This document shows positions 1-7,538 of a stretch of 40,197 nt of DNA, piece after piece; position 1 is the first letter of the stretch, and each line of letters opens with the position of its first letter. Made by a program: the position numbers and the translations under genes. The DNA is from CAZYYO01 sp964650965 (GTDB lineage: Bacteria > Bacillota > Clostridia > Lachnospirales > Lachnospiraceae). The stretch lies in assembly GCA_964650965.1 (NCBI GenBank), contig CAZYYO010000016.1:1-40197 (forward strand), read 5' to 3'. The notes beneath the pieces are model-generated. The model saw only the letters and a program-made list of their open reading frames with translations, was not told where the DNA came from and searched no databases.

Positions 1-17
1 TTTTTTTGTTCCATGCA

Positions 18-46
18 TTGACAAGCTTTATTCCCTTTGCTAATAT
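18..46 (+). promoter_or_regulatory. Sigma-A promoter of the lysine operon
   Basis: A perfect TTGACA (18-23) and a TAATAT (41-46) are separated by 17 bases. Transcription should begin near 53, just ahead of the lysine riboswitch that follows. The match to the housekeeping consensus is seen directly; its use in vivo is inferred. Confidence 0.85.
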
Positions 47-59
47 AGGAATAAGTAAA

Positions 60-230
60 TAGTTCGATAGAGGTTGCGTAATTCATGAGTAGACCATCTG
101 ATGTTCAGGGACAGAGGATGATGGAAGAAAGGGGAGCACGCCGAAAGAGGGTATTACCTGATAATATTGTCTTGGGCATAAGTTTAAGAGGCTTATGACT
201 GTCACCTTTTTAGGGTGGGGCGCTATCTAA
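60..230 (+). ncRNA. Lysine riboswitch (L box)
   Basis: The stretch carries the conserved blocks of the L box in the right order: AGAGGTTGCG near 69-78, GAAAGGGGAGCACGCCGAA near 127-145, GACTGTCACC near 197-206 and the closing GGGGCGCTATCT near 217-228. The closing stem P1 can be seen as GATAG (66-70) pairing with CTATC (223-227). It sits between a strong promoter and a terminator hairpin, directly ahead of dapA, so lysine should bind the leader and favour termination, repressing lysine and diaminopimelate synthesis. Confidence 0.93.
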
Positions 231-257
231 GATTATAGAAATAGTCTAATCTTTCAA

Positions 258-289
258 CCGGCTCATCATTGGTGAGACCGGATTTTTTT
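258..289 (+). terminator. Intrinsic terminator, riboswitch expression platform
   Basis: CCGGCTCATC pairs with GGTGAGACCGG around a short ATT loop (one bulge and one wobble), followed by seven T residues (283-289). It lies between the riboswitch aptamer and the dapA ribosome binding site, where a lysine-controlled terminator is expected. Confidence 0.88.
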
Positions 290-332
290 CTGTGAATATA
301 ATAATATAGGCGACTGCAAGGAGGAATAGAGT

Positions 333-1220
333 ATGTCAATTTATAAGGGCGCAGGTGTAGCTATTGTAACACCAATGAAAGAGAATCTGGATGTGAATTA
401 TGAGAAATTAGATGAAATCATTCAGTTTCAAATTAATAATGGAACGGACTGCATCATTATTGCCGGTACCACCGGAGAAAGCTCAACGCTTTCTATGGAG
501 GAGCATCGCAAGGTGATTAAGGCAGCAGTAGAATTTACCAATCATAGAGTACCAGTGATTGCAGGTACAGGCTCTAATTGTACCAAAACTGCCATTCAGT
601 TAACCCAGGAAGCAGAAGAGGACGGAGCAGACGGTGCACTGATTGTTACTCCTTACTATAACAAGGCAACACAGGCTGGCTTAATTGGCCATTACAGTCA
701 GATTGCAGATGCAACCAAGCTTCCTATTGTACTGTATAACGTTCCGGGAAGAACCGGATGCAATCTTCTGCCGGAGACGGTAGCAGAATTATTTAAGACC
801 AAAGAGAATATTGTGGCATTAAAAGAAGCTACAGGCAATATGGCACAGGCTTCTAAAACCATGTATCTTACTGACGGTAAGCTGGATATGTATTCAGGAG
901 AGGATGGTCTGGTGGTTCCCCTGCTATCCATTGGAGCTATTGGCGTTATTTCTGTTATTTCCAATATTGCACCAAGACAGACCCATGACATGGTGATGAG
1001 CTATTTAAATGGAGATTTAAAGACTGCATTAGAGCTTCAGATGAAATCCCTTCCCTTGGTGGATGCATTATTCAGTGAAGTGAATCCTATCCCAGTGAAG
1101 CGTGCCATGAATCTTATGGGGATGAATGTGGGAAGCCTTCGCTCTCCGTTATGTGAAATGGGAGATAAGAATGCAGCAGTATTAGAACAGGCAATGAAGG
1201 AATACGGTCTTATTTCATAA
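333..1220 (+). CDS. dapA: 4-hydroxy-tetrahydrodipicolinate synthase
   Basis: This enzyme condenses pyruvate with aspartate semialdehyde, the first committed step to diaminopimelate and lysine, in the cytoplasm. The 295-residue length is usual for the family. Visible motifs are the GTTGES loop (residues 45-50) with the Thr pair that binds substrate, the YYN segment (108-110), the catalytic Tyr in LYNVPGR (Tyr135) and the Schiff-base Lys in ALKEATGN (Lys164). The ATG at 333 follows AAGGAGG (318-324) at a good distance. It is the first gene of a dapA-dapB-nudC operon controlled by the lysine riboswitch just upstream. Confidence 0.97.
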   Translation: MSIYKGAGVAIVTPMKENLDVNYEKLDEIIQFQINNGTDCIIIAGTTGESSTLSMEEHRKVIKAAVEFTNHRVPVIAGTGSNCTKTAIQLTQEAEEDGADGALIVTPYYNKATQAGLIGHYSQIADATKLPIVLYNVPGRTGCNLLPETVAELFKTKENIVALKEATGNMAQASKTMYLTDGKLDMYSGEDGLVVPLLSIGAIGVISVISNIAPRQTHDMVMSYLNGDLKTALELQMKSLPLVDALFSEVNPIPVKRAMNLMGMNVGSLRSPLCEMGDKNAAVLEQAMKEYGLIS

Positions 1221-1243
1221 GACAGAAAATGAGGAAATACAAC

Positions 1244-2005
1244 ATGACAAAAATTATTATGCACGGCTGTAACGGAAAGATGGGGCAGGTGATTACAGGA
1301 ATCTGTAAAGAGGATCCTCAGGTTGAAATTGTGGCTGGAGTAGATTTATATGATGGAATTGCAAATGACTATCCTGTTTTTTCAAACATTAATTTGTGTG
1401 ATGTGCCTGCAGATGTAATTATCGATTTTGCAAATGCAAAAGCAGTGGATGCATTGCTGGATTATAGTGTTAAGAAACAGATTCCCGTGGTATTATGTAC
1501 CACAGGATTGTCTGATGAGCAGTTAGGTGAGGTTCAGGCTGCCAGCACCAAGGTGGCAGTATTAAAGTCAGCCAATATGTCACTGGGAATCAATACGCTG
1601 ATGGATGTATTGAAGAAGGCAACGGCAGTGCTTGCAGATGCAGGATTTGATATTGAAATCGTTGAGAAGCATCACAATCAGAAGCTGGATGCTCCCAGCG
1701 GAACAGCACTGGCATTGGCAGATTCCATGAATGAAGTGTTAAATAATGAGTATGCTTATAAATATGACAGAACCGCAGAGCGTAAGAAGAGAGAAAAGAA
1801 GGAGATTGGAATTCAGGCAGTTCGTGGTGGCTCCATTGTTGGAGAGCACGAAGTAATTTTTGCTGGGCAGGATGAAGTGATTACCTTTACCCATACAGCA
1901 TATTCCAGAGCAATCTTCGGAAAAGGAGCAGTGGAAGCAGCAAAATTCATGGATGGAAAACCAGCAGGTTTCTATGATATGAGTGATGTGATTTCAGCAA
2001 AATAA
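1244..2005 (+). CDS. dapB: 4-hydroxy-tetrahydrodipicolinate reductase
   Basis: DapB reduces the DapA product with NAD(P)H, the second step towards diaminopimelate. The N-terminal nucleotide-binding loop GCNGKMG (residues 8-14) and the substrate motif HHNQKLDAPSGTA (residues 143-155, with His143, His144 and Lys147) are intact. An in-frame ATG at 1229 would add five residues, but the ATG at 1244 is better placed behind GAGGAAA (1231-1237) and gives the usual ~253-residue protein beginning MTKIIMHG. It follows dapA by about 23 bases and belongs to the same riboswitch-controlled transcript. Confidence 0.95.
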   Translation: MTKIIMHGCNGKMGQVITGICKEDPQVEIVAGVDLYDGIANDYPVFSNINLCDVPADVIIDFANAKAVDALLDYSVKKQIPVVLCTTGLSDEQLGEVQAASTKVAVLKSANMSLGINTLMDVLKKATAVLADAGFDIEIVEKHHNQKLDAPSGTALALADSMNEVLNNEYAYKYDRTAERKKREKKEIGIQAVRGGSIVGEHEVIFAGQDEVITFTHTAYSRAIFGKGAVEAAKFMDGKPAGFYDMSDVISAK

Positions 2006-2006
2006 T

Positions 2007-2921
2007 ATGATACAGGATATTGAACCCTTACATTTAAATAATGAATATCATGCCTTATCTCCCAAAAAGGGGGATAAGGTGTTTTGCTTTCGTGGACAAA
2101 ACGAAATCTATATTACCCAGGAGCAGGAGCTGGATTTTCCCACGTATGAGCAGGTGCAGCAGGAATTAGGACAAGATCAGGTAGGCTATATTTATTTGTT
2201 TCAGATTACAGATGACAGTGAGGAAACCAGGTATTTTCTTATGCTGCCTAAGACAGCAGAAGAGGTAGAGCTTCATCTCTTGGGATATGCTTATGACAGG
2301 ATGTTTTCCACCAGAAGCCGCAGCCCCAAGGAAGCAATTCTAGCGGCTGCTACAGCATATCATCTGTATGTATGGTATCGGGATAATCGATATTGCGGAA
2401 GATGCGGACAGCCGGTAGAACAGGATAAGAAACAGCGGATGCTGTTTTGCAAAACCTGTAATAACATGATTTTTCCTAAAATTGCACCAGCGGTGATTAT
2501 TGGTGTATTTCATCAAGATCGTTTGCTGCTTACCAAATATGCCAACAGAGAATACACCAGATATGCTCTGGTAGCAGGATTTACGGAAATAGGAGAAACG
2601 CCGGAGGAAACCGTGAAGCGAGAAGTGATGGAAGAGGTAGGACTGAAGGTGAAGAATATTCGCTACTATGCATCTCAGCCATGGGGATTTGACAGCAATC
2701 TTCTGCTGGGATATTTTGCCCAGCTAGATGACAGTGAGGATATTACCTTAGATACGGAGGAATTGTCTACCGCAGTTTGGATGGACAGCGACCAGGTACC
2801 TGATGTGGGAAGTGAGCTATCCCTTACTGGAGATATGATGAAGTTCTTCACCCATCAAGAACAATTCCAGGAGTGGTATGGTAATGCTTATATGAATTCT
2901 TCAATAATATCTGCCATATAA
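2007..2921 (+). CDS. nudC: NAD(+) diphosphatase-like Nudix hydrolase
   Basis: NudC-type enzymes split NAD(H), and can remove NAD caps from RNA. This 304-residue protein has the family layout: a variable N-terminal domain, a zinc ribbon with Cys130, Cys133, Cys148 and Cys151, and a complete Nudix box (Gly191 to Leu213, with the REVMEE core binding metal). The family signature SQPWPFP appears as SQPWGFD (223-229), so substrate range may differ from the E. coli enzyme. The ATG lies one base after the dapB stop, implying translational coupling and co-control by lysine, an unusual partner for a NAD or RNA-decapping enzyme. The last 34 bases overlap the convergent gene on the other strand. Confidence 0.88.
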   Translation: MIQDIEPLHLNNEYHALSPKKGDKVFCFRGQNEIYITQEQELDFPTYEQVQQELGQDQVGYIYLFQITDDSEETRYFLMLPKTAEEVELHLLGYAYDRMFSTRSRSPKEAILAAATAYHLYVWYRDNRYCGRCGQPVEQDKKQRMLFCKTCNNMIFPKIAPAVIIGVFHQDRLLLTKYANREYTRYALVAGFTEIGETPEETVKREVMEEVGLKVKNIRYYASQPWGFDSNLLLGYFAQLDDSEDITLDTEELSTAVWMDSDQVPDVGSELSLTGDMMKFFTHQEQFQEWYGNAYMNSSIISAI

Positions 2922-3541
2922 TCGGAATGAATCACATAGCTGCTATGATTTTCCCTGGGGAATATTTTAAGCTGCGCACCGGGAATAAAAGAAGCAATTT
3001 TCTTTGTTTCCTGTGATTTTACAATATCTTTGTCTCCAGCGGTAACTAGAACAGGCAGCTGTATATTTTCCAGCTCTTGGGGAGAAATATTAGGCTCCTC
3101 CATCATTAATTTATATAGAGGGCTTTGTGTTTTTTTGTATTGTGCTTTTATTTCCCGCCTTGCCGAGCCGTGAAGTCCCTTGGGGGATAGATTGGCACCG
3201 CTTAGGATGAGATGGCTTAGGAGTTCTGGGCGTCTTAAAGCAATGAGAATTCCTACAATGGCTCCGTCGCTGAAGCCGTACAATGCCGGATGGTTAATTT
3301 CTAAGGTCTCAATCAGTGAGATGATATCTCCTGCCATGTCCTCGTAGTGGAATTCCTTTGGAGTTGCACTTCCTCCGTGACCTCTGGAATCTACAGCATA
3401 GACCGTATGATGCTGCTGCAGTTTTTGGGTCAATTCCTGGAAGATGGTGTGGTCTTCGCCATTTCCATGCAGTAGGATGATGGGACTGCCTTCTCCTGTT
3501 TTTTCATAACATAGTACCTGACTGTTTAGTTGGATGTACAT
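2888..3541 (-). CDS. Alpha/beta-fold hydrolase
   Basis: A 217-residue cytoplasmic hydrolase of unknown substrate. It shows the oxyanion region LLHGNGED (24-31), a nucleophile elbow GFSDG (Ser91), a strand-turn TAGDKD carrying the probable acid and a C-terminal ENHSS with the catalytic His. The cap is short. AAGGAGG lies a few bases upstream of the ATG on the minus strand. It is transcribed towards nudC and the two coding regions overlap tail to tail by 34 bases, which could cause transcriptional interference. Family members include small esterases and lactonases; nothing here fixes the substrate. Confidence 0.85.
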   Translation of the reverse strand: MYIQLNSQVLCYEKTGEGSPIILLHGNGEDHTIFQELTQKLQQHHTVYAVDSRGHGGSATPKEFHYEDMAGDIISLIETLEINHPALYGFSDGAIVGILIALRRPELLSHLILSGANLSPKGLHGSARREIKAQYKKTQSPLYKLMMEEPNISPQELENIQLPVLVTAGDKDIVKSQETKKIASFIPGAQLKIFPRENHSSYVIHSDYMADIIEEFI

Positions 3542-3632
3542 GTGGAAAACCTCCTTGTGGCATGTAATGGTTATGTGGTTATTTTAGCACTGAATGGAGG
3601 AAAGGGCAATCGTGGAAGGGGTTTTGGTGGAG

Positions 3633-3875
3633 GCGGATTTCTCAGCATGGGGCTGTGGGTGGAGATGGGTTTCGGAATTAAGAGCTTCTAGGGATTCTCG
3701 TTGGAAGGTGGCGGCGTGGGACGCAACCGGCCTGCATTCGCCATCCATGGCTCAGGCAGGCCTTTCGCAGACATCCTGTCTGCGAATTGCTGGCAGGGAC
3801 GGAATCCCAAGAGGCTCTAATTTCCGAAAACAAGCTCCAGCGACAGCCCCATGCTGAGAAATCTGTCTGCCGCAA
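3633..3875. repeat. ~240 bp palindromic element
   Basis: Positions 3633-3699 and 3800-3873 are near reverse complements of one another: both arms read ATTTCTCAGCATGGGGCTGT, then a similar TTTCGGAA..GAGC..GGGATTC stretch. The middle holds two further hairpins: GGCCTGC/GCAGGCC (3729-3762) and a perfect TTCGCAGACA/TGTCTGCGAA with a TCC loop (3764-3786). Open frames exist on both strands, but they are an effect of the palindrome: both contain the same DFSAWGC and SE-RAS strings. No transposase is present. It may be a non-autonomous mobile element or a structured intergenic repeat. Confidence 0.8.
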
Positions 3876-3910
3876 GAACGCTGGTTAATAACAGGATTTA
3901 TACCTGGGGT

Positions 3911-3999
3911 AGCACAGCAAAGGGGAAAGCACGGTAAAGGGCAAGCGTAGTAAAGAGCAAGTGCAGTAAAGGGGCGGCGCAGTAAAGGGCAAGTGCAGG
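3911..3999 (+). repeat. Degenerate 16-nt tandem repeats
   Basis: About five head-to-tail units resembling AGTGCAGTAAAGGGCA run from 3911 into the start of the GGGCAA element. Examples are AGCACGGTAAAGGGCA, AGCGTAGTAAAGAGCA and CGCAGTAAAGGGCA. The final unit merges into AAGGGCAAGTGCAGG, the conserved beginning of the larger repeat, so the array may have grown from that edge by slippage. The units are contiguous with no spacers, so this is not a CRISPR. Confidence 0.72.
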
Positions 4000-4140
4000 A
4001 AGAAGTTATGAAATTTGCCCTTTTTTCATCAAAAACAAGCCTAAAATACAGTAAAAAGGGTAAGGTTAGGATATTTACGGTTTCTTGCCCTATATATTGA
4101 CAAAATTAGGGCAAGGAGATAATAAAATGTCTCTGCTTAG
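3985..4140 (+). repeat. GGGCAA structured dispersed repeat, copy A
   Basis: The first 40 bases (3985-4024) match 39872-39911 at 39 of 40 positions. The element alternates a six-base motif in opposite orientations: AAGGGCAA (3985) with TTGCCCTT (4015) forming one hairpin, then AAAAGGGTAAGG (4054-4065), then CTTGCCCTA (4084-4092) pairing perfectly with TAGGGCAAG (4107-4115), and finally AAAATGTCTCTGCTTAGATA, which also has a counterpart in copy B. It lies upstream of gatC. A TTGACA occurs inside it (4097-4102) with TAATAA 17 bases on, so it may also supply a promoter. Confidence 0.85.
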
Positions 4141-4150
4141 ATAATATGTT

Positions 4151-4159
4151 TGATATAAT
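4151..4159 (+). promoter_or_regulatory. Extended -10 promoter of gatCAB
   Basis: TGATATAAT is a perfect extended -10 element (TGnTATAAT) with no good -35 box. It would start a ~95-base leader for gatC that contains the small hairpin TGCGGA/TCCGCA (about 4196-4212). A second candidate, TTGACA-17-TAATAA (4097-4125), lies within the upstream repeat. Confidence 0.55.
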
Positions 4160-4262
4160 AACCTATGCAAGTAGGGAACATTATTTCAGTGATTCTGCGG
4201 ATGATTTCCGCAATGGGTCTTACGGATAGGAATATCTAAAGGCAATAAGGGAGAATGTTAAG

Positions 4263-4568
4263 ATGGAACAGAAGTTAGAAGAACGGGTTACGACAGAAAT
4301 GGTGCGGCACGTGGCTGGATTGGCCAAGATTGAAGTGCAGGATTCTGAATTGGGCAGGATGCAGCAGGAGATGGAAGAGATGCTGGGATTTATGAACCAG
4401 GTGGCTGGAGCTTCCCAGGAACTGGACATCCAGCAGACTGAAATCCCCCCTCAGCAGATGATGACACTGCGTGATGATGTGGTTACCAACGGAGATCAAA
4501 GAGACGAGATGTTACGAAATGCACCCCAGGCAGCCCCTGCTGGGATTGTTGTTCCAAGGAGTATATAA
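4263..4568 (+). CDS. gatC: Aspartyl/glutamyl-tRNA amidotransferase subunit C
   Basis: GatC is the small structural subunit that wraps around GatA and stabilises the GatCAB complex, which converts Glu-tRNA(Gln) and Asp-tRNA(Asn) to their amidated forms. The 101-residue protein has the family pattern: VRHVAGLAKIEV near residue 14, an amphipathic helix ending LGFMNQV, and a C-terminal LRDDV...RNAPQAAPAGIVVP tail. The stop codon and the gatA start overlap (TAATG), so translation is coupled. The ATG at 4263 follows a weak AAGGGAG site. It heads the gatC-gatA-gatB operon. Confidence 0.94.
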   Translation: MEQKLEERVTTEMVRHVAGLAKIEVQDSELGRMQQEMEEMLGFMNQVAGASQELDIQQTEIPPQQMMTLRDDVVTNGDQRDEMLRNAPQAAPAGIVVPRSI

Positions 4569-5971
4569 TGACAGAACATGTAATGACCGCCGGTGAGCGG
4601 GTGGAAGAAGCTTTACAGATAATAGAGGACAGGGATAGCACCTGTCATGCCTTCATCACCGTAGATGGTGAAGGGGCAAGGCAGCAGGCAAAAGAAATTG
4701 ATGATAAGAGAGATAAATATCATGGACCTTTGGCTGGAGTTCCTATTGCTGTGAAGGACAATATTTGTACAAAGAATCTTACCACTACCTGTGGCTCTAA
4801 GATGCTGGAGCATTTTGTGCCTACCCAGGATGCTTTTGTAATTTCCCGATTAAGGGAGGCAGGAGCTGTGATTATTGGCAAGACCAATATGGATGAATTT
4901 GCCATGGGAAGTACGACAGAGACCTCTTATTTTGGAGCAACCTGCAATCCCTGGGATACTACAAGAAGTCCGGGAGGGTCTTCCGGCGGCTCAGCAGCAG
5001 CAGTGGCATCCGGGATGGTTTCGGCAGCGTTGGGAAGTGATACGGGAGGCTCTATTCGGCTTCCGGCGGCTCATTGCGGTATCGTAGGCTTAAAGCCCAC
5101 CTATGGCAGTGTATCTAGAAATGGGCTGGTGGCTTATGCATCCTCCTTTGATCAGATTGGTCCCATGGGACGCAGTGTGGAGGATGTGGCAGCACTTTAT
5201 GATGTGATTGCAGGCTATGATCCTATGGATACTACTTCTAATATAGAAAGACAAGGGAAGTCCAATAGCTTGCTTGAATCACTGCAGGGCAATATCAGGG
5301 GATGGCGCATTGGAGTTCCCAGGGAATTTATGAGTCAGGATGTGTCCCGCGAAGTGAGACAGGCAATAGAAGAGTCCGCTGAGTTCTTTCATCAGCAGGG
5401 AGCACAGGTAGTTCCAATGGAGCTATCTCTTCCAAGAGAAATGGTGGAAGCCTATTATATTATTGCCTGTGCCCAGGCCAGCTCCAATCTGGCCAGATTC
5501 GATGGTGTTCGTTACGGCTTTCGTGCGAAGGACTATAAGAACCTGGAGGAATTATATTGTAAGAGCCGAGGCCAGGGGATGGGGCTGGAATGTAAGAAGC
5601 GGATTATGATGGGAACCTTTGTCTTAAGTGCAGGATATTATCAGGCCTATTACAAGAAGGCAATAGCCCTGCAAAGGCAGGTACAGGAGTGCTTTGCCAA
5701 AGCATTTCATGAATATGACCTGTTATTATCACCGGTCTCGGGAAATGTGGCACCAAGGCTTACCGATTGCTGTACTAACCCAGTGTCCATGTATCAGGAG
5801 GATATGCATACAATCGGAGCAAATCTTACCGGCCTGCCGGCAATCAGTATTCCCTACCAGGGACAGGGAGAGACCAATCAGCTTCCTATTGGAATCCAGC
5901 TTATGGCAGGTGCCAATCAGGAACAGAAATTATTAAATGCAGCCTATTGTTATCAACAAAATTGCAAATAA
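4568..5971 (+). CDS. gatA: Glutamyl-tRNA(Gln) amidotransferase subunit A
   Basis: GatA is the glutaminase that releases ammonia for the tRNA amidation done by GatB. It belongs to the amidase-signature family and the complete triad is visible: Lys63 in AVKDNI, the cis-Ser138 in SPGGSSGGS and the nucleophile Ser162 in DTGGSIRLP. At 467 residues it is slightly shorter than many relatives (about 485), mainly at the C-terminal end after GIQLMAG. It overlaps gatC by one base and ends 12 bases before gatB. Organisms with this operon usually lack glutaminyl-tRNA synthetase, which cannot be checked here. Confidence 0.96.
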   Translation: MTEHVMTAGERVEEALQIIEDRDSTCHAFITVDGEGARQQAKEIDDKRDKYHGPLAGVPIAVKDNICTKNLTTTCGSKMLEHFVPTQDAFVISRLREAGAVIIGKTNMDEFAMGSTTETSYFGATCNPWDTTRSPGGSSGGSAAAVASGMVSAALGSDTGGSIRLPAAHCGIVGLKPTYGSVSRNGLVAYASSFDQIGPMGRSVEDVAALYDVIAGYDPMDTTSNIERQGKSNSLLESLQGNIRGWRIGVPREFMSQDVSREVRQAIEESAEFFHQQGAQVVPMELSLPREMVEAYYIIACAQASSNLARFDGVRYGFRAKDYKNLEELYCKSRGQGMGLECKKRIMMGTFVLSAGYYQAYYKKAIALQRQVQECFAKAFHEYDLLLSPVSGNVAPRLTDCCTNPVSMYQEDMHTIGANLTGLPAISIPYQGQGETNQLPIGIQLMAGANQEQKLLNAAYCYQQNCK

Positions 5972-5983
5972 AGGGATAAGGTT

Positions 5984-7414
5984 ATGAACAGATATGTAAT
6001 GACCATTGGTCTGGAAATCCATGTAGAAATGAATACGAAAACAAAAATATTCTGTGGCTGTTCCACGGCCTTTGGAGCAAAGCCCAATACCCAGACCTGC
6101 CCGGTATGCATGGGAATGCCGGGAGCACTTCCGGTATTAAATCGCCAGGTGGTTCAGGCTACGATGGCGGTAGGTCTTGCCTGTAATTGTAGTATTACAA
6201 GACGAACTGTTTTTGACCGGAAGAATTACTTCTATCCGGACAATCCACAGAATTATCAGATCTCTCAATTGTACGCACCCATTTGTACCAACGGGCAGAT
6301 AGAAACCTCCTTAGGAATGGTGGGCATTCATGAAATTCATATGGAAGAGGATGCTGCGAAGCTGATTCATGATGAGGCGACAGGACAGACCATGGTGGAT
6401 TATAACCGCTCCGGTGTGCCTCTAATGGAAATCGTAACGGAGCCAAATATGCATTCTTCCAAGGAAGTGCAGGAATTCCTGCAGGAAATTATCAGCCGCA
6501 TTCGTTATCTGAAGGTTTCAGATTGTCGATTAAATGAAGGCAGCATGCGGGTTGACGTAAATTTATCCGTGGCAGAGCCAGGTCAGCTGGGTACACGAAC
6601 GGAAATGAAGAATCTTAATTCCTTCAAGGCAATTACCAGAGCCATTGAACAGGAAGCCTCAAGGCAGATGGAGATACTTGAAAGGGGAGAAGCCATCTCC
6701 ATGGAAACCAGAAGATGGGATGATACCAAAGGCTGCTCCTATGTTATGAGAAGCAAGGAGGATGCCAGGGATTATCGCTATTTTCCAGAACCGGATTTAT
6801 ATCCATTACAGATTTCGGAGGAGTGGATTATGAAGCTGCGCCAGCAGCAGCCGGAGTTTCAACAGGAGAAGATATGTCGGTTTTGCCACCAGTATCAGCT
6901 GCCGGAATATGATGCACAAATTCTTACTGTAACCAGGGAAATGGCAGATTTCTATGAAGCCGCAGTTGCTGCTGTCCAAGATTGCAAGCAACAGGTGAAA
7001 TATGCCAAGAAGATATCCAACTGGTTAATGGGGGAAACCATGCGTTTGCAAAATCAGCAGGGACTGTCCCAGGAGCAGATTCCATTTTCACCACACCATT
7101 TGGTTTGTCTGTTGGAAATGATTGAGAAGGGGCAGATTACCCAAAATACCGGCAAGGAGATATTCCAGGAGATGTTTCTTCAGGATATGGATCCCGTCAC
7201 CTATGCAAAAGAGCAGCATCTGATGATTGAGGAAGATACAGAAAAGCTGCAGCAGCTGGTGGAACAGGTCATTGCGGATAATCCTAAGTCTGTTATGGAT
7301 TATCAAGGGGGAAAGAAGCAGGCCATGGGCTATCTTACAGGCTGTGTTATGAAGTGCAGTGGTGGCAAAGCAAACCCCAAGCTGGTACAGGAAATACTGA
7401 CGAAGCTTTTGTAA
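5984..7414 (+). CDS. gatB: Aspartyl/glutamyl-tRNA amidotransferase subunit B
   Basis: GatB binds the mischarged tRNA, activates the side-chain carboxylate with ATP and transfers the ammonia supplied by GatA. The 476-residue protein begins with the characteristic GLEIHVEMNTKTKIFC and has the Cys-rich metal site (CGCS near 24-27 and CPVCMGMPG near 39-47), the kinase-like core with RSGVPLMEIVTEP, and a C-terminal GatB/YqeY tail domain ending KANPKLVQEILTKLL. The start is preceded by AAGGGATAAGG. It is the last gene of the operon; a 6-base stem (TGTAAG/CTTACA) follows its stop but without a clear T tract. Confidence 0.96.
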   Translation: MNRYVMTIGLEIHVEMNTKTKIFCGCSTAFGAKPNTQTCPVCMGMPGALPVLNRQVVQATMAVGLACNCSITRRTVFDRKNYFYPDNPQNYQISQLYAPICTNGQIETSLGMVGIHEIHMEEDAAKLIHDEATGQTMVDYNRSGVPLMEIVTEPNMHSSKEVQEFLQEIISRIRYLKVSDCRLNEGSMRVDVNLSVAEPGQLGTRTEMKNLNSFKAITRAIEQEASRQMEILERGEAISMETRRWDDTKGCSYVMRSKEDARDYRYFPEPDLYPLQISEEWIMKLRQQQPEFQQEKICRFCHQYQLPEYDAQILTVTREMADFYEAAVAAVQDCKQQVKYAKKISNWLMGETMRLQNQQGLSQEQIPFSPHHLVCLLEMIEKGQITQNTGKEIFQEMFLQDMDPVTYAKEQHLMIEEDTEKLQQLVEQVIADNPKSVMDYQGGKKQAMGYLTGCVMKCSGGKANPKLVQEILTKLL

Positions 7415-7499
7415 GCTGTCCGGTAATCCTTACAGCAAATAGAACAAATAGCAGGGAATTTTTTTAACACTTATTTTACTTTTAATATGCCACAGCTGG

Positions 7500-7508
7500 T
7501 GTTAAAAT
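7500..7508 (+). promoter_or_regulatory. Candidate extended -10 promoter of the MFS-GDPD-lipase operon
   Basis: TGTTAAAAT fits an extended -10 element about 30 bases ahead of the transporter start; the upstream -35 region is only T-rich. The intergenic stretch 7415-7538 holds nothing else that I can support. Confidence 0.45.
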
Positions 7509-7538
7509 AGAATCATCACAAATTAGGGGGATACATAC

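Noticed and set aside
698..1264. Minus-strand frames within dapA
   Set aside because: Shadow frames opposite a highly conserved gene with no start signals.
3594..3875. Open frames on both strands of the 3.6-3.9 kb region
   Set aside because: They mirror one another because the DNA is a palindrome; both give the same short strings, there is no ribosome binding site, and the composition is unlike the neighbours.
3911..3999. Tandem units as a possible CRISPR array
   Set aside because: The units are contiguous, degenerate and only 16 bases long, with no spacers and no cas genes.
7415..7538. Possible terminator after gatB
   Set aside because: A weak 6-bp stem is present, but the T run at 7459-7465 is not next to it.
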